DNA of 64,000 bases from contig CAYNZP010000010.1 in NCBI GenBank assembly GCA_964401835.1, positions 1 to 64,000 on the forward strand, written 5' to 3'. A program made the translations under genes and the position numbers. The notes under the pieces are model-generated. The model did no database searches. It was not told the origin of the DNA and was given only the letters and a program-made list of their open reading frames with translations. Below are positions 33,760-42,130 of the stretch, one piece after another. Within the stretch, counting starts at the first letter, position 1. Every line of letters begins with the position of its first letter. This DNA comes from CAYNZP01 sp964401835 (GTDB lineage Bacteria > Planctomycetota > Phycisphaerae > SM23-33).

Positions 33760-34557
33760 ATGATCATTATCGGTGAAAAGATTAATGCGACACGTAAATC
33801 TATCGCGGCAGCCCTCGAGGCACGCGATGCGGATATGATAATCAAGACCGCAAAGGAGCAGGCCGACGCAGGCGCAAATTACATAGACATCAATGGCGGC
33901 GACCCCCGTGAAGGTCAGGAAGCCAAAAACATGGAATGGCTGGTTGATCTGGTGCAGGAAAATGTCGACATTCCGCTGGCCATTGATACTGCCGATACAA
34001 ACGCGATGAAATTAGGGCTTTCCAAAGCTAAGAAACGTCCGATCCTTAATAGTATTTCGCTTGAAGAAGACCGCTTGGGGCCGATGCTTCCGATAGCTAC
34101 TGAGCACGACTGCATGGTTGTAGCGTTGCTGATGAGCGACAGCGGCACACCGAGCGGCATTGATGACAGGTTCAACAATGCCAAACAGCTCATAGGAAAG
34201 CTCACTGATATCGGCAAAAAGATTGAAGATATCATTGTTGATCCATGCTTTCTTCCTGTTTCAACCGATGGCCAGGCAGGCAGAACAGTTGTCGATGCCA
34301 TCCAGAAAATCCATGAAGAGTGGCCCGGAATTCACATCGGTGGCGGTTGCTCCAATATCAGCTTCGGCCTGCCGAAGAGAAAACTTGTCAACTTTGCACT
34401 GCTAAGCCAGGCGATTTACCACGGTATGGACGCGGGTCTGATAGATCCTTGTATACCGGGAATAATGTCTACCATTTATTCTGCAGAGGCTGTGGCTGGA
34501 AAGGACGACTTCTGCATGAATTACGTGATGGCCGAGCGAGAAGGCAAACTCGGTTAA
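33760..34557 (+). CDS. Methyltetrahydrofolate:corrinoid methyltransferase (AcsE/DHPS-like)
   Basis: Pterin-binding TIM barrel of 265 aa: GEKINATRKSI at the N-terminus, GANYIDINGGDPREGQE, IPLAIDTADTNAMK, and the conserved GGGCSNISFGLP loop near 205. These match methyltetrahydrofolate methyltransferases that move the methyl group to a corrinoid protein (AcsE, MetH-like) rather than true dihydropteroate synthase. No corrinoid partner or CODH/ACS gene is in the window, so the acceptor is unknown. GGAG lies upstream of ATG 33760 (GGAGAGTTAAGG). A probable terminator follows at 34586. Confidence 0.85.
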   Translation: MIIIGEKINATRKSIAAALEARDADMIIKTAKEQADAGANYIDINGGDPREGQEAKNMEWLVDLVQENVDIPLAIDTADTNAMKLGLSKAKKRPILNSISLEEDRLGPMLPIATEHDCMVVALLMSDSGTPSGIDDRFNNAKQLIGKLTDIGKKIEDIIVDPCFLPVSTDGQAGRTVVDAIQKIHEEWPGIHIGGGCSNISFGLPKRKLVNFALLSQAIYHGMDAGLIDPCIPGIMSTIYSAEAVAGKDDFCMNYVMAEREGKLG

Positions 34558-34585
34558 TTTCCGTCATCAAGGGCAGCGACAGGTA

Positions 34586-34624
34586 GTAAACGGAAACTGG
34601 TTAAGCGCCGAACCGTTTACTTTT
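34586..34624 (+). terminator. Terminator-like stem after the methyltransferase gene
   Basis: GTAAACGG (34586-34593) pairs with CCGTTTAC (34613-34620), followed by TTTT. It lies 28 bp after the stop codon at 34557. Confidence 0.5.
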
Positions 34625-34699
34625 GTTCGCGACTCTTTTTTTATTCTAATCATTCTGCCACTTGCCAGTTAAGTTTCTGGTTGTTATCCTTCTTTGAAC

Positions 34700-35431
34700 A
34701 TGTCCGTAACTAAAAGCAAGATTAGGAAGAATCTCGAACAGATCAGCGAAAACATCGCTGCAGCCTGCGATCGCTCCAAGCGCCAGCTGGAAGAAGTCCG
34801 TATCATCGCGGTTACTAAGACGGTAGGGTCGCCCGAGATAAAGAGTCTGCTGGATCTTGGCGTGAGAGATTTTGGCGAGAGCCGGGCCAAACAGCTCTAT
34901 GACCGCGCTACCGAGCTTAACGGCTATTTTCAGAGAAGCCGTAACAGCGATATTTCTGCCGACCATGTGAATTGGCACATGATAGGCCATCTCCAGCGTA
35001 ACAAGGTCAAGGCAGTGTTGGAAGTTGCAGACGTTGTCCATTCGATAGATTCTCTACGTCTGGCCGAGGAACTCAACTTGCGGGCCGAGCGCATGGGCCG
35101 AGTCGTTGATGTGATGATGCAGGTCAACTGTTCACAAGAACCCCAAAAGTTTGGTGTGCCGGTTGGTGCAGCGACGCATCTTGGCGATATGATCTGTACG
35201 ATGAAAAACCTGCGATTGGTCGGCCTGATGACGATGGCTGAGCTGGTCGAAGATCCGGAAAAGGCCCGCCCGGCATTTGTCCGTCTGCGTGAGCTTTTCG
35301 ATGAAATGAAGAAGGAAAAGATCGGCGGGGAAGCCTTCGAGCACCTCTCAATGGGGATGAGTAACGACTACCAGGTAGCTGTCGAGGAAGGGGCGACGCT
35401 TCTCCGCATCGGCACGGCACTTTTTGAATAA
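34700..35431 (+). CDS. YggS/PROSC-family PLP homeostasis protein
   Basis: Pyridoxal-phosphate-binding, alanine-racemase-fold protein that buffers free PLP. The Schiff-base lysine is in EVRIIAVTKTV, followed by FGESRAKQL, WHMIGHLQRNKVKAVLEVA, MMQVNCSQEPQKFGV, LVGLMTMAEL and the C-terminal SMGMSNDYQVAVEEGATLLRIGTALF, all family hallmarks. ATG 34700 is preferred over TTG 34694. Its last 164 bp form part of a 216-bp perfect repeat found again at 37219. Confidence 0.9.
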   Translation: MSVTKSKIRKNLEQISENIAAACDRSKRQLEEVRIIAVTKTVGSPEIKSLLDLGVRDFGESRAKQLYDRATELNGYFQRSRNSDISADHVNWHMIGHLQRNKVKAVLEVADVVHSIDSLRLAEELNLRAERMGRVVDVMMQVNCSQEPQKFGVPVGAATHLGDMICTMKNLRLVGLMTMAELVEDPEKARPAFVRLRELFDEMKKEKIGGEAFEHLSMGMSNDYQVAVEEGATLLRIGTALFE

Positions 35432-35483
35432 TCTGACGAACTCTTAACTACTCAACGCTTCAATTATCGCTTTGCAGAAGGCA
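35268..35483. repeat. Direct repeat, copy 1 (yggS end plus remnant of the DJ-1 gene end)
   Basis: 216 bp identical to 37219-37434 (offset 1951), continuing to about 35494 with two mismatches. It contains the last 164 bp of yggS and, on the minus strand from 35444, a remnant of the DJ-1 gene's 3' end (frame reads DDLLAFCKAIIEALSS and stop), which decays left of this copy's right border. It flanks the GAF/HD-GYP gene. Confidence 0.95.
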
Positions 35484-35620
35484 AGCAGGTCGTCTTAACT
35501 CGGAAAATCTACCAATATCTAATTAAGAACTAAGATGGAAATGCCGAATAAGGTCATATAAGCCTTTCTTTCATGGGGTAAAGGGTCATAGGCTAAGTTT
35601 TTGATTATAAGGGGTGTGAG

Positions 35621-37078
35621 ATGGAAAATGTATCCAGCCATGGAAGAACCGAATCTGAAAACTTATGGCTTGATAATGTTGCCAATATCAGGGGCAATCC
35701 GAAATGCTTTCTTTGCCGCACGATTCATATTCTGCCGTTTACACGCTGTAAGTACTGTGACCTGACCCATATAGGCCAATGCCCAACGGTTAAGGCAGGT
35801 GTTTTCCTCCTTGCCATGACAACCGGAGCGGGAATTGCAGCTTGTATGGTTGAGGGCTGGCTTGCGCGAACAATCTTGGTTGTTATGGGTCTGGTTGCCA
35901 TGGCCTTTCTGTTGCATATAAATTCGTACAGTAACGAAAAGCAACGAAATCGCTTACGCCTCGCACATATGCATAAGGAGTTAGACGAGCAGCACGATTT
36001 TCTTAAAGAGCTGTCCCCTTTAAATACTCTGGAAGATTGCCTTGACCATATCGTCAAAAACGCTTCAACTCGCTTAAAATGCCACCGTGTTTCGATAATG
36101 ATTCCCGACGAAAACCAGGAATATCTGCATATTGCCGCAGCCTGTGGTTTGCCAGAAGAGGTCATCAAAAAAACACGTATTCCGATTGGAGAATATGTGG
36201 CAGGACGCGTTTTCCAAAACAATGGCCCGATTCACATCAGTAACACCGATACTTCTGATTGGTCCTCAAGACTGCCGATTGCTTCCCATTCCTTCATGTC
36301 TGCGCCTCTTCTGTTTTCCGGCATGCGATGGGGCGTTTCAAGGCTGGGGGTATTTAGTGTCACCGATCCAATCGGACGTACAGACTTCAGCATAGATGAC
36401 GAATTTGTCTTTAGCAATATTTGTGAGGCTTCGGCAGTCGCTATCTTCAATCATATGGCCCTTGCGAAAATAAAACAGGGCAATGTCGAATTTCTGGAGA
36501 CAATGGTCAATGCTATTGAGGCTAAAGACAGATACACACGCGGCCATAGCGATCGAGTAAGTAAGTACGCTCTTGCAATGGGCCGAAGTCTGGCCTTAAG
36601 GGATGAAACCCTCCAGCAGTTGCAAATGACCGCGCGTCTTCACGATATCGGCAAAATCGGCGTACCCGATGCGGTTTTACTTAAGCCCGGCCGATTAAAT
36701 CAGGAAGAGTGGCAAGCGATTCAGAGACATACGGATATCGGTGCGAAGATGCTTGCGCAGGCATCAATTGTCTCCAGCACTATTGATGCGATACGCGGAC
36801 ATCACGAGCGTCTTGACGGTTCTGGCTATCACGGCCTGACTCGGCCGGAAATTCCTATTATGGCAAGGGTTATTGCGGTTGCAGACGCCTTTGATGCCAT
36901 GACTACTCCCCGGCCCTATCGTGAACCGTTAGGCATCGAAGAAGCACTCTCGGAACTCGAACGCTGCCGCAATCAGCAATTCGATTCGGCATGTGTGGAT
37001 GCACTTATTGACTGCCTTAACGCTGGTGAATTTGATGAGTGGCTATCGGCAAAGCACCAAAGAAGCGTTTCCAGATAA
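35621..37078 (+). CDS. Membrane-anchored GAF/HD-GYP phosphodiesterase
   Basis: Signal-transduction phosphodiesterase (485 aa). A Cys-rich N-terminus (CFLCRTIH, RCKYCDLTHIGQCP) precedes two membrane helices (FLLAMTTGAGIAACMV and TILVVMGLVAMAFLLHI). A GAF domain follows at about 140-285, then an HD-GYP domain: AIEAKDRYTRGHSDRVSKYA, ARLHDIGKIGVP, HHERLDGSGYHG and VADAFDAMTTPRPYR, with full metal ligands. Predicted to hydrolyse c-di-GMP in response to a GAF ligand or redox/metal state of the Cys-rich part. The gene is alone between the two copies of a 216-bp repeat and ends in a strong terminator, so it looks like a discrete insert. Confidence 0.9.
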   Translation: MENVSSHGRTESENLWLDNVANIRGNPKCFLCRTIHILPFTRCKYCDLTHIGQCPTVKAGVFLLAMTTGAGIAACMVEGWLARTILVVMGLVAMAFLLHINSYSNEKQRNRLRLAHMHKELDEQHDFLKELSPLNTLEDCLDHIVKNASTRLKCHRVSIMIPDENQEYLHIAAACGLPEEVIKKTRIPIGEYVAGRVFQNNGPIHISNTDTSDWSSRLPIASHSFMSAPLLFSGMRWGVSRLGVFSVTDPIGRTDFSIDDEFVFSNICEASAVAIFNHMALAKIKQGNVEFLETMVNAIEAKDRYTRGHSDRVSKYALAMGRSLALRDETLQQLQMTARLHDIGKIGVPDAVLLKPGRLNQEEWQAIQRHTDIGAKMLAQASIVSSTIDAIRGHHERLDGSGYHGLTRPEIPIMARVIAVADAFDAMTTPRPYREPLGIEEALSELERCRNQQFDSACVDALIDCLNAGEFDEWLSAKHQRSVSR

Positions 37079-37092
37079 ACTTATTGGAAGGA

Positions 37093-37125
37093 AAAAAAAG
37101 GCCACTCTTATAGTGGCCTTTTTTT
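37093..37125. terminator. Strong bidirectional intrinsic terminator
   Basis: A-run plus GGCCACT (37093-37106), loop CTTAT, then AGTGGCC plus T-run (37112-37125): a perfect 14-bp stem counting A-T pairs, 14 bp after the HD-GYP stop. It works in either direction. The remaining bases to 37218 hold no gene. Confidence 0.92.
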
Positions 37126-37218
37126 TATACCTTTTTTGATATCACATTTTGTGATCTTATGGCAGTTTTGAAAACTAAAAAATTCGTGTCATATAATTCG
37201 CCGAACCTATTGGGACTT

Positions 37219-37382
37219 GCCCGGCATTTGTCCGTCTGCGTGAGCTTTTCGATGAAATGAAGAAGGAAAAGATCGGCGGGGAAGCCTTCGAGCACCTCTC
37301 AATGGGGATGAGTAACGACTACCAGGTAGCTGTCGAGGAAGGGGCGACGCTTCTCCGCATCGGCACGGCACTTTTTGAATAA
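37219..37382 (+). pseudogene. Fragment of yggS (last 53 codons)
   Basis: In-frame remnant beginning P-A-F-V-R-L-R-E-L-F and ending with the same stop as the intact yggS at 35431. It has no start codon or upstream domain; it exists because the repeat was duplicated. Confidence 0.9.
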
Positions 37383-37434
37383 TCTGACGAACTCTTAACT
37401 ACTCAACGCTTCAATTATCGCTTTGCAGAAGGCA
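37219..37434. repeat. Direct repeat, copy 2
   Basis: Identical to 35268-35483 for 216 bp. Its right part is the genuine 3' end of the DJ-1 gene; its left part is a stray piece of yggS with no promoter or start. Confidence 0.95.
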
Positions 37435-37916
37435 GGCAGGTCATCTGGCTTTCTCGAGGTTATGACGTTTCCGTCTACAACGCATTCTTCGTCGATCCAG
37501 TCGGCTCCGGCGTTTATCATGTCGTGTTTAATAGCCATGAAACTTGTCGCACGCTTGCCTTTCAATGCCTCTGTGCAGCAGAGCATCCAGCCGCCGTGGC
37601 AAATAGCTGCCAGGACGATATTTGCTTCGGTACACTGCCGGATAAAGTTAATCATTGATTCATCCCGTCGCATATAGTCCGGGCACCAGCCGCCGGGTAC
37701 TACAACTGCATCGAAATCGCTTCCCATTACGTCGGCAGCTGCGACATCCGAGGTGCATGGATAACCGAGTTTGGAAGGATAGGTTTTGTTGGCTAGGGGA
37801 GCAACCAAGACAACATCGGCACCTTCCTCCTTAAGACGATAATACGGATACCAAGCCTCCAGTTCCTGATATTCCCTGTCGAGCATTATCGCAATTTTTT
37901 TACCGGTTATTGCCAT
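37395..37916 (-). CDS. DJ-1/PfpI family protein
   Basis: Class I glutamine amidotransferase-like protein of 173 aa. The nucleophile elbow is AAICHGGWMLCC (Cys near 107, with His next), the acidic partner lies in MLDREYQELEAWYPYYRL (Glu at about 18), and VVVPGGWCPDYMRRDESM precedes it as in PfpI/YhbO proteins. Known members act as glyoxalase/deglycase or stress proteins; substrate here not determinable. ATG 37916 follows an AAGGAA site. The last 40 bp lie in the duplicated repeat. Confidence 0.88.
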   Translation of the reverse strand: MAITGKKIAIMLDREYQELEAWYPYYRLKEEGADVVLVAPLANKTYPSKLGYPCTSDVAAADVMGSDFDAVVVPGGWCPDYMRRDESMINFIRQCTEANIVLAAICHGGWMLCCTEALKGKRATSFMAIKHDMINAGADWIDEECVVDGNVITSRKPDDLPAFCKAIIEALSS

Positions 37917-37956
37917 GGAAGTGTTCCTTATCTCAAGATATGCGAAGTGAGTCTAA

Positions 37957-38029
37957 TGGAGATGAGGGGATTCGAACCCCTGACCTACGCATTGCGAACG
38001 CGTCGCTCTCCCAACTGAGCTACATCCCC
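37957..38029 (-). tRNA. tRNA-Ala (CGC)
   Basis: 73-nt cloverleaf without CCA: acceptor GGGGATG/CATCTCC containing the G3:U70 identity pair of alanine tRNAs, D stem GCTC/GAGC, anticodon stem ACGCG/TGCGT with loop TTCGCAA (anticodon CGC, codon GCG), T stem AGGGG/CCCCT with TTCGAAT loop. Confidence 0.95.
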
Positions 38030-38105
38030 AAGGTCAGACAAAATATATAACAAATTTTTAGATTTTGTGAAAACTAATTCCGCTGGAGTTTAATAATCTT
38101 AACCT

Positions 38106-39092
38106 TCAAATAGCAAAAATTGCCGCCACAGTATAGCAAATGCCTCCGGCGATAATGGGTGTGGTAATCCAGCCGAGGAATATCCGTAGCAGGATTTTGT
38201 GATCAATTGTTTTGACGCTCTTTGCAATACCTATTCCAAGCACAGCTCCAATAATTGCCTGGCTGGTCGAGACGGGAACGCCAATAAGAGCGTATATGTG
38301 AACCGTAATAGCTTCGGACAAAACTGCTATGAATGCAGAAAATGCCCCTAGCTGAACAAGCCGGCTTCCGACGGTGAACATGACGTTTCGGCTGTAGGTT
38401 ATCACGCCAAGTGCGATACTAGCGCCGCCGACCAGTACAAGGATAAGTTCTGCATTCTCGAATCCGTCCAGCAGGCCTGTTGTGTAGAAAACTCCTGTAA
38501 CATTGGCGACGTTGTTGGCCCCGAGGGCGTATGCGCCGTAAGCACCGCTTAAAAGAAGGGCGGCTTTAAGAAATATGGACCGGTTGATTAAGTTTAAGCC
38601 AAGTCTGTCAAACAGCCAGCCGAGCACCGGATAAAGCACAGCTGCTATTATCGCAGCGCCAATTGGCGTGCCGACCCAGCAGATTACGACCTTTGTCAGT
38701 TTTGACCACACAACCGCTTCGGGATTTAGATAGAGGCCCATTCCCAATATCGCACCGACAACCGCCTGCGAGGTCGATACGGGCAGTTTAAACGTCGTCA
38801 TCAAAAGAACGGTAAGGCCAGCTATGAGCGAGACCAGCATCGCTGACTGAGCCGTCTGGCTTGACAGGCCGCTGAGAGTTTGAATGCCCTCGCTTCCCTG
38901 AAGCAAGGCGCCCAGAATGATAAAAACCGATGAGAGTATTACGGCAGTGCGGAACTTTATCATCCGCGACGCCACGGCAGTACCGAAGACGTTCGCTGCG
39001 TCGTTGGACCCAAGGGCCCAGCCCAGAATGACTCCACCAGAAAGTTGGTACATGAAATTAGTAAAAACCCAGCCGAACTGATAGTAATCCAA
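38106..39092 (-). CDS. Pit-family inorganic phosphate permease
   Basis: Low-affinity phosphate:cation symporter, inner membrane, 328 aa with about ten hydrophobic helices. The duplicated PiT signature is visible in both halves: GWALGSNDAANVFGTAVASR (N-terminal) and AYALGANNVANVTGVFYTTG (central), with the paired motifs PVSTSQAVVGAILG and PVSTSQAIIGAVLG. The upstream gene on the same strand is its DUF47/PhoU-like partner, 25 bp away; such pairs are the standard Pit unit. Confidence 0.93.
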   Translation of the reverse strand: MDYYQFGWVFTNFMYQLSGGVILGWALGSNDAANVFGTAVASRMIKFRTAVILSSVFIILGALLQGSEGIQTLSGLSSQTAQSAMLVSLIAGLTVLLMTTFKLPVSTSQAVVGAILGMGLYLNPEAVVWSKLTKVVICWVGTPIGAAIIAAVLYPVLGWLFDRLGLNLINRSIFLKAALLLSGAYGAYALGANNVANVTGVFYTTGLLDGFENAELILVLVGGASIALGVITYSRNVMFTVGSRLVQLGAFSAFIAVLSEAITVHIYALIGVPVSTSQAIIGAVLGIGIAKSVKTIDHKILLRIFLGWITTPIIAGGICYTVAAIFAI

Positions 39093-39117
39093 GTTCAGCT
39101 GGGTCTAGCCCTAAAAC

Positions 39118-39774
39118 CTAACTTTGTCTCTTAACCGCTATATTCCTCAGCCGGTCAGCCGCGTTTTCCGCTCTGTCCGAAATCGAACCTATTTCCAGGA
39201 CAAGTTCCTTTAGGAGGATTTTATCAGCCTTGTCTATATCTGAATTGAATATCTCTTTAATCAGCATCCGCTCAATTATGTCGGATTGACTTTCCTTTTC
39301 GCTCACCCGGTTCGCGCCGACGTTGACCTTTTTGACCTTGCCGAAAAGATCTCGCATGGTTTGGCAAAGCACACCGTGGGAATCGATGTTTATCTTGATT
39401 AATTGCTTGAACTGCTCTGTAAAATTATTCGGCACGTCCATGTTCTGGGTCCATAGCTGATAAAGTACGGACTCGCATTGATTCGGTACCAGGTCTATCG
39501 CTTCGAGCATGCCGAGAATGTCGCCCCGGGATTCGGGGATAAGGGCTTTGTCGTACATGTCAGCCTCTATCTTGCGGCGGATATCGTCAGCATTTCGTTC
39601 GTGCGAGTGGGTCTTCTCGAGCAGTTGCTCGAAAGTTTTGCCCAAGCCTTGCGTGAAATAGACCTCAAAGGCCTCTCCGAATGACTTGATGCAGCTTTCC
39701 GTTTCCAGGAGATAGTCTTCTAAAGCGTCTTGAACCTTTTTTTCTTTTTTCCAAAAGAGCATGCTTTTCTCCAT
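39118..39774 (-). CDS. DUF47 (TIGR00153) PhoU-like partner of Pit
   Basis: All-helical PhoU-like protein of 218 aa with the usual repeats: HSHERNADDIRRKIEADMYDKAL, DILGMLEAIDLVPNQCESV and the C-terminal LKELVLEIGSISDRAENAADRLRNIAVKR, in which E-x3-D and D-x2-E-N-x2-D are metal-binding PhoU motifs. Members are encoded with Pit transporters and are thought to regulate them. ATG 39774 or 39762 (MLFWKKEKK) may be used. Transcribed just ahead of the Pit gene. Confidence 0.9.
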   Translation of the reverse strand: MEKSMLFWKKEKKVQDALEDYLLETESCIKSFGEAFEVYFTQGLGKTFEQLLEKTHSHERNADDIRRKIEADMYDKALIPESRGDILGMLEAIDLVPNQCESVLYQLWTQNMDVPNNFTEQFKQLIKINIDSHGVLCQTMRDLFGKVKKVNVGANRVSEKESQSDIIERMLIKEIFNSDIDKADKILLKELVLEIGSISDRAENAADRLRNIAVKRQS

Positions 39775-39872
39775 AACCCTTGTATTTTAGGGGTAGTAAA
39801 TTGAATTTGCTCAATTTGTAATTTGGCAATTCTATGAATATGTTATGAGTTATTCAATGTTCAGAGGTTTTT

Positions 39873-40895
39873 TTATTTTTCGCAGTTGTAGCTGCAGAAG
39901 GGTTCTGAGGCGAGATAATTACCCGTTGCCGCGAATGCCCTGGCCCTGCAGCCTCCACAGATAGCCTTGAAATCGCAACTCTCGCATTTACCTTCGAGGT
40001 CCAAATTCCGCAAATTGTTGAAGACAGCCGAGTTGTTCCAGATTTGAGCCAGATATTTATTGCGAACCGAACCGCAGCTTTTTGGCAAATAACCGCAGGG
40101 GAATACCTCGCCAGTGTGGCTGACGAATACGACGGAAAGGCCGCACAGGCATCCTCGCTCACTGGTAAGAGTCGCGCCGCGTTGGGCTGCTATGCGATAA
40201 TAGTGGGGGGCGCAGGTTACTCTCAACTCAAGCGACTTTTCGCTGGCTAATTGCTTGTCGCACACCCATCCCAAAACCCGTTCATAACGCTTGGCTGAGA
40301 GTTGATGCGTTTTTGCAATCTCAAGCCCACAGCCTACCGGAACCAGAAGGAAAAGATGAATCGCAACGGCATTGAGAAATTCTGCAAGCTCATAAAGGTC
40401 ATCTATCCTGTCAGCGTTGTGGGCTGCGATTGTCGAATTTATCTGAATCGGCATGCCGACTCGATTCAAAGCTTTGATTCCAGCGATAGCCTTTTCGAAG
40501 GCTCCAGAGAGGCCCCGAAATTCGTCGTGCGTCTGTGGGTCGGGCCCATCCAGGCTTACAGCGACTCTTCTAAAGCCAGCCTTGACAACTTGGCTGGCAG
40601 TCTTGTCGTTTATGAGTGTGCCGTTTGTTGCAAGGGCGGTCGGCAGGGAGAGGGAACCGGCGTATTGGGCCAGTTCTTCCCAGTCATCTCGCAAAAGAGG
40701 TTCTCCACCGGAGAAAACTACAACGGGTTTGCCAAGGTCTGAGACCGAATCAAACACCTTTTTGACTTCATCAGTTGAAAGTTCATTGTCACTATCCTCA
40801 GTTTCCAGACGTCGGCAATGCACACACGATAAGTTGCATCGGCTGGTGGATTCCCAGAATAGCATTCTAAGTTGTGGGGTTTTTGTTGGGTTCAT
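39873..40895 (-). CDS. ahbD: AhbD-like radical SAM haem synthase
   Basis: Radical SAM/SPASM enzyme of the siroheme-dependent haem route: AhbD oxidatively decarboxylates iron-coproporphyrin III to haem b. Cys20, Cys24 and Cys27 bind the SAM cluster (RCNLSCVHCRR), then GGEPLLRDDWEE and SLDGPD. The C-terminal SPASM part has CLCG, PCGYLPKSCGS, CESCDFKAICGGCRARAFAATG and the final YNC. The partner AhbC gene overlaps it by 4 bp and hemB lies elsewhere in the window, which supports a haem assignment rather than a peptide-maturase role. Confidence 0.82.
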   Translation of the reverse strand: MNPTKTPQLRMLFWESTSRCNLSCVHCRRLETEDSDNELSTDEVKKVFDSVSDLGKPVVVFSGGEPLLRDDWEELAQYAGSLSLPTALATNGTLINDKTASQVVKAGFRRVAVSLDGPDPQTHDEFRGLSGAFEKAIAGIKALNRVGMPIQINSTIAAHNADRIDDLYELAEFLNAVAIHLFLLVPVGCGLEIAKTHQLSAKRYERVLGWVCDKQLASEKSLELRVTCAPHYYRIAAQRGATLTSERGCLCGLSVVFVSHTGEVFPCGYLPKSCGSVRNKYLAQIWNNSAVFNNLRNLDLEGKCESCDFKAICGGCRARAFAATGNYLASEPFCSYNCEK

Positions 40896-42049
40896 TGGGC
40901 TATCTCCTCGTCAGTAAGATAGCAGGCTGGGTCGTCTCCCCAACTTTCACCAGTTGCAGCCTCTGCTCTTGCGCGAAGATTGCCGTTACATGCATCAAGC
41001 CACCTGCAATGGCTGCAGCGACACTTAAGATGTTTTTTGCGGTCGCGAAGCTGCCTTAAAAGCGTATTTGATTGATCTGACCAGATTTCGCTGAATCGCT
41101 TTTGGCGGACATTACCAAGGACCTTGTCCCGCCAGAACTGGTCAGGAAGAACACTACCGTCCCAACTGACGCAGCCGATGGTTATGCCGGACGAATTCCC
41201 GCCGTTCATTTTTAAAAGCTCCAGACATCGCTGGGCCTGGGTAGGATTTTCCCTAAGCAGTCGCAGGAAAACGTAAGGGCCGTCAGCGTGATTATCTACT
41301 GTCAGCACTTCCACCTTTTTGTCGTTCGAGTTTAGCATAGCAGTGCGGTCGATTATCAAATCAAGCGTATCTCGAGTTTGCTGTTGCGACATCGCCTCAT
41401 TGCGAAGATTGTTTCCCCGGCCGGCGTAAACAAGATGGTAAAAGCATATACGCCGGATATCTTCCTGGTCGATTAAATCAAATACGGCTGGGATTTCGCG
41501 AAAGTTGCTCTGGCTCATCGTCAGGCGAAGGCCGACCTTAATCTTGGCCTTGTGGCAATTTCGAATTCCCATTAATGCAGATTCAAAAGCTCCGTCCTTG
41601 CAGCGGAATTCATCGTTAGTTTGTTGCATGCCGTCAATACTAATTCCAGCATAATCGAGCCCAGCCGATGCCAGTTTCTCGACAAGCTTTTCCGAAATGA
41701 GCGATCCGTTAGTTGAAAGGACACATCTAAGGCCGGCTTTTTTGGCATGAGAAATTAGATCGAAAATGTCTTCACGCAAAAGTGGTTCACCACCGGAAAA
41801 GAGCACTGCCGGACAGTTGAACTCGGCCAAATCATCAATTAAAGCGAGGCTTTCATTGGTCGTAAGTTCGTCTTTATCAGCACAGGCGCCACTGGCTGCA
41901 TAGCAATGCTGACATTTGAGGTTGCATCTTTTCGTGCAATTGAAAACGACAATAGGCCTTTTCTCAAGGGCGCTAACATTTTTTTGCCCGTAGCGAAGAT
42001 TGTCCGAAGCTTCATTAGTTCCGCAGTAAAGTTTTGATATTCCGATCAT
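40892..42049 (-). CDS. ahbC: AhbC-like radical SAM enzyme (12,18-didecarboxysiroheme deacetylase)
   Basis: AhbC removes the two acetate side chains of 12,18-didecarboxysiroheme. The protein starts with the family signature MIGISKLYCGTNEASDNLRYG; Cys42, Cys46 and Cys49 form the SAM cluster motif (RCNLKCQHCY); GGEPLLREDIFD and ISIDGMQQTNDEFR follow; and a C-terminal SPASM region has CVSWDG, CRCSHCRWLDACNGNLRARAEAATG and ACYL. Length 385 is normal. ATGA overlap with ahbD shows coupling. Related NirJ proteins of haem d1 synthesis are a possible alternative. Confidence 0.83.
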   Translation of the reverse strand: MIGISKLYCGTNEASDNLRYGQKNVSALEKRPIVVFNCTKRCNLKCQHCYAASGACADKDELTTNESLALIDDLAEFNCPAVLFSGGEPLLREDIFDLISHAKKAGLRCVLSTNGSLISEKLVEKLASAGLDYAGISIDGMQQTNDEFRCKDGAFESALMGIRNCHKAKIKVGLRLTMSQSNFREIPAVFDLIDQEDIRRICFYHLVYAGRGNNLRNEAMSQQQTRDTLDLIIDRTAMLNSNDKKVEVLTVDNHADGPYVFLRLLRENPTQAQRCLELLKMNGGNSSGITIGCVSWDGSVLPDQFWRDKVLGNVRQKRFSEIWSDQSNTLLRQLRDRKKHLKCRCSHCRWLDACNGNLRARAEAATGESWGDDPACYLTDEEIAQ

Positions 42050-42130
42050 GTCAACACGAATAGAAAAAAGAAATTTGGATTATGTAAATAATAACAAACC
42101 AAAGGGGGGTGTTGATGTTAAAATTCGTAA

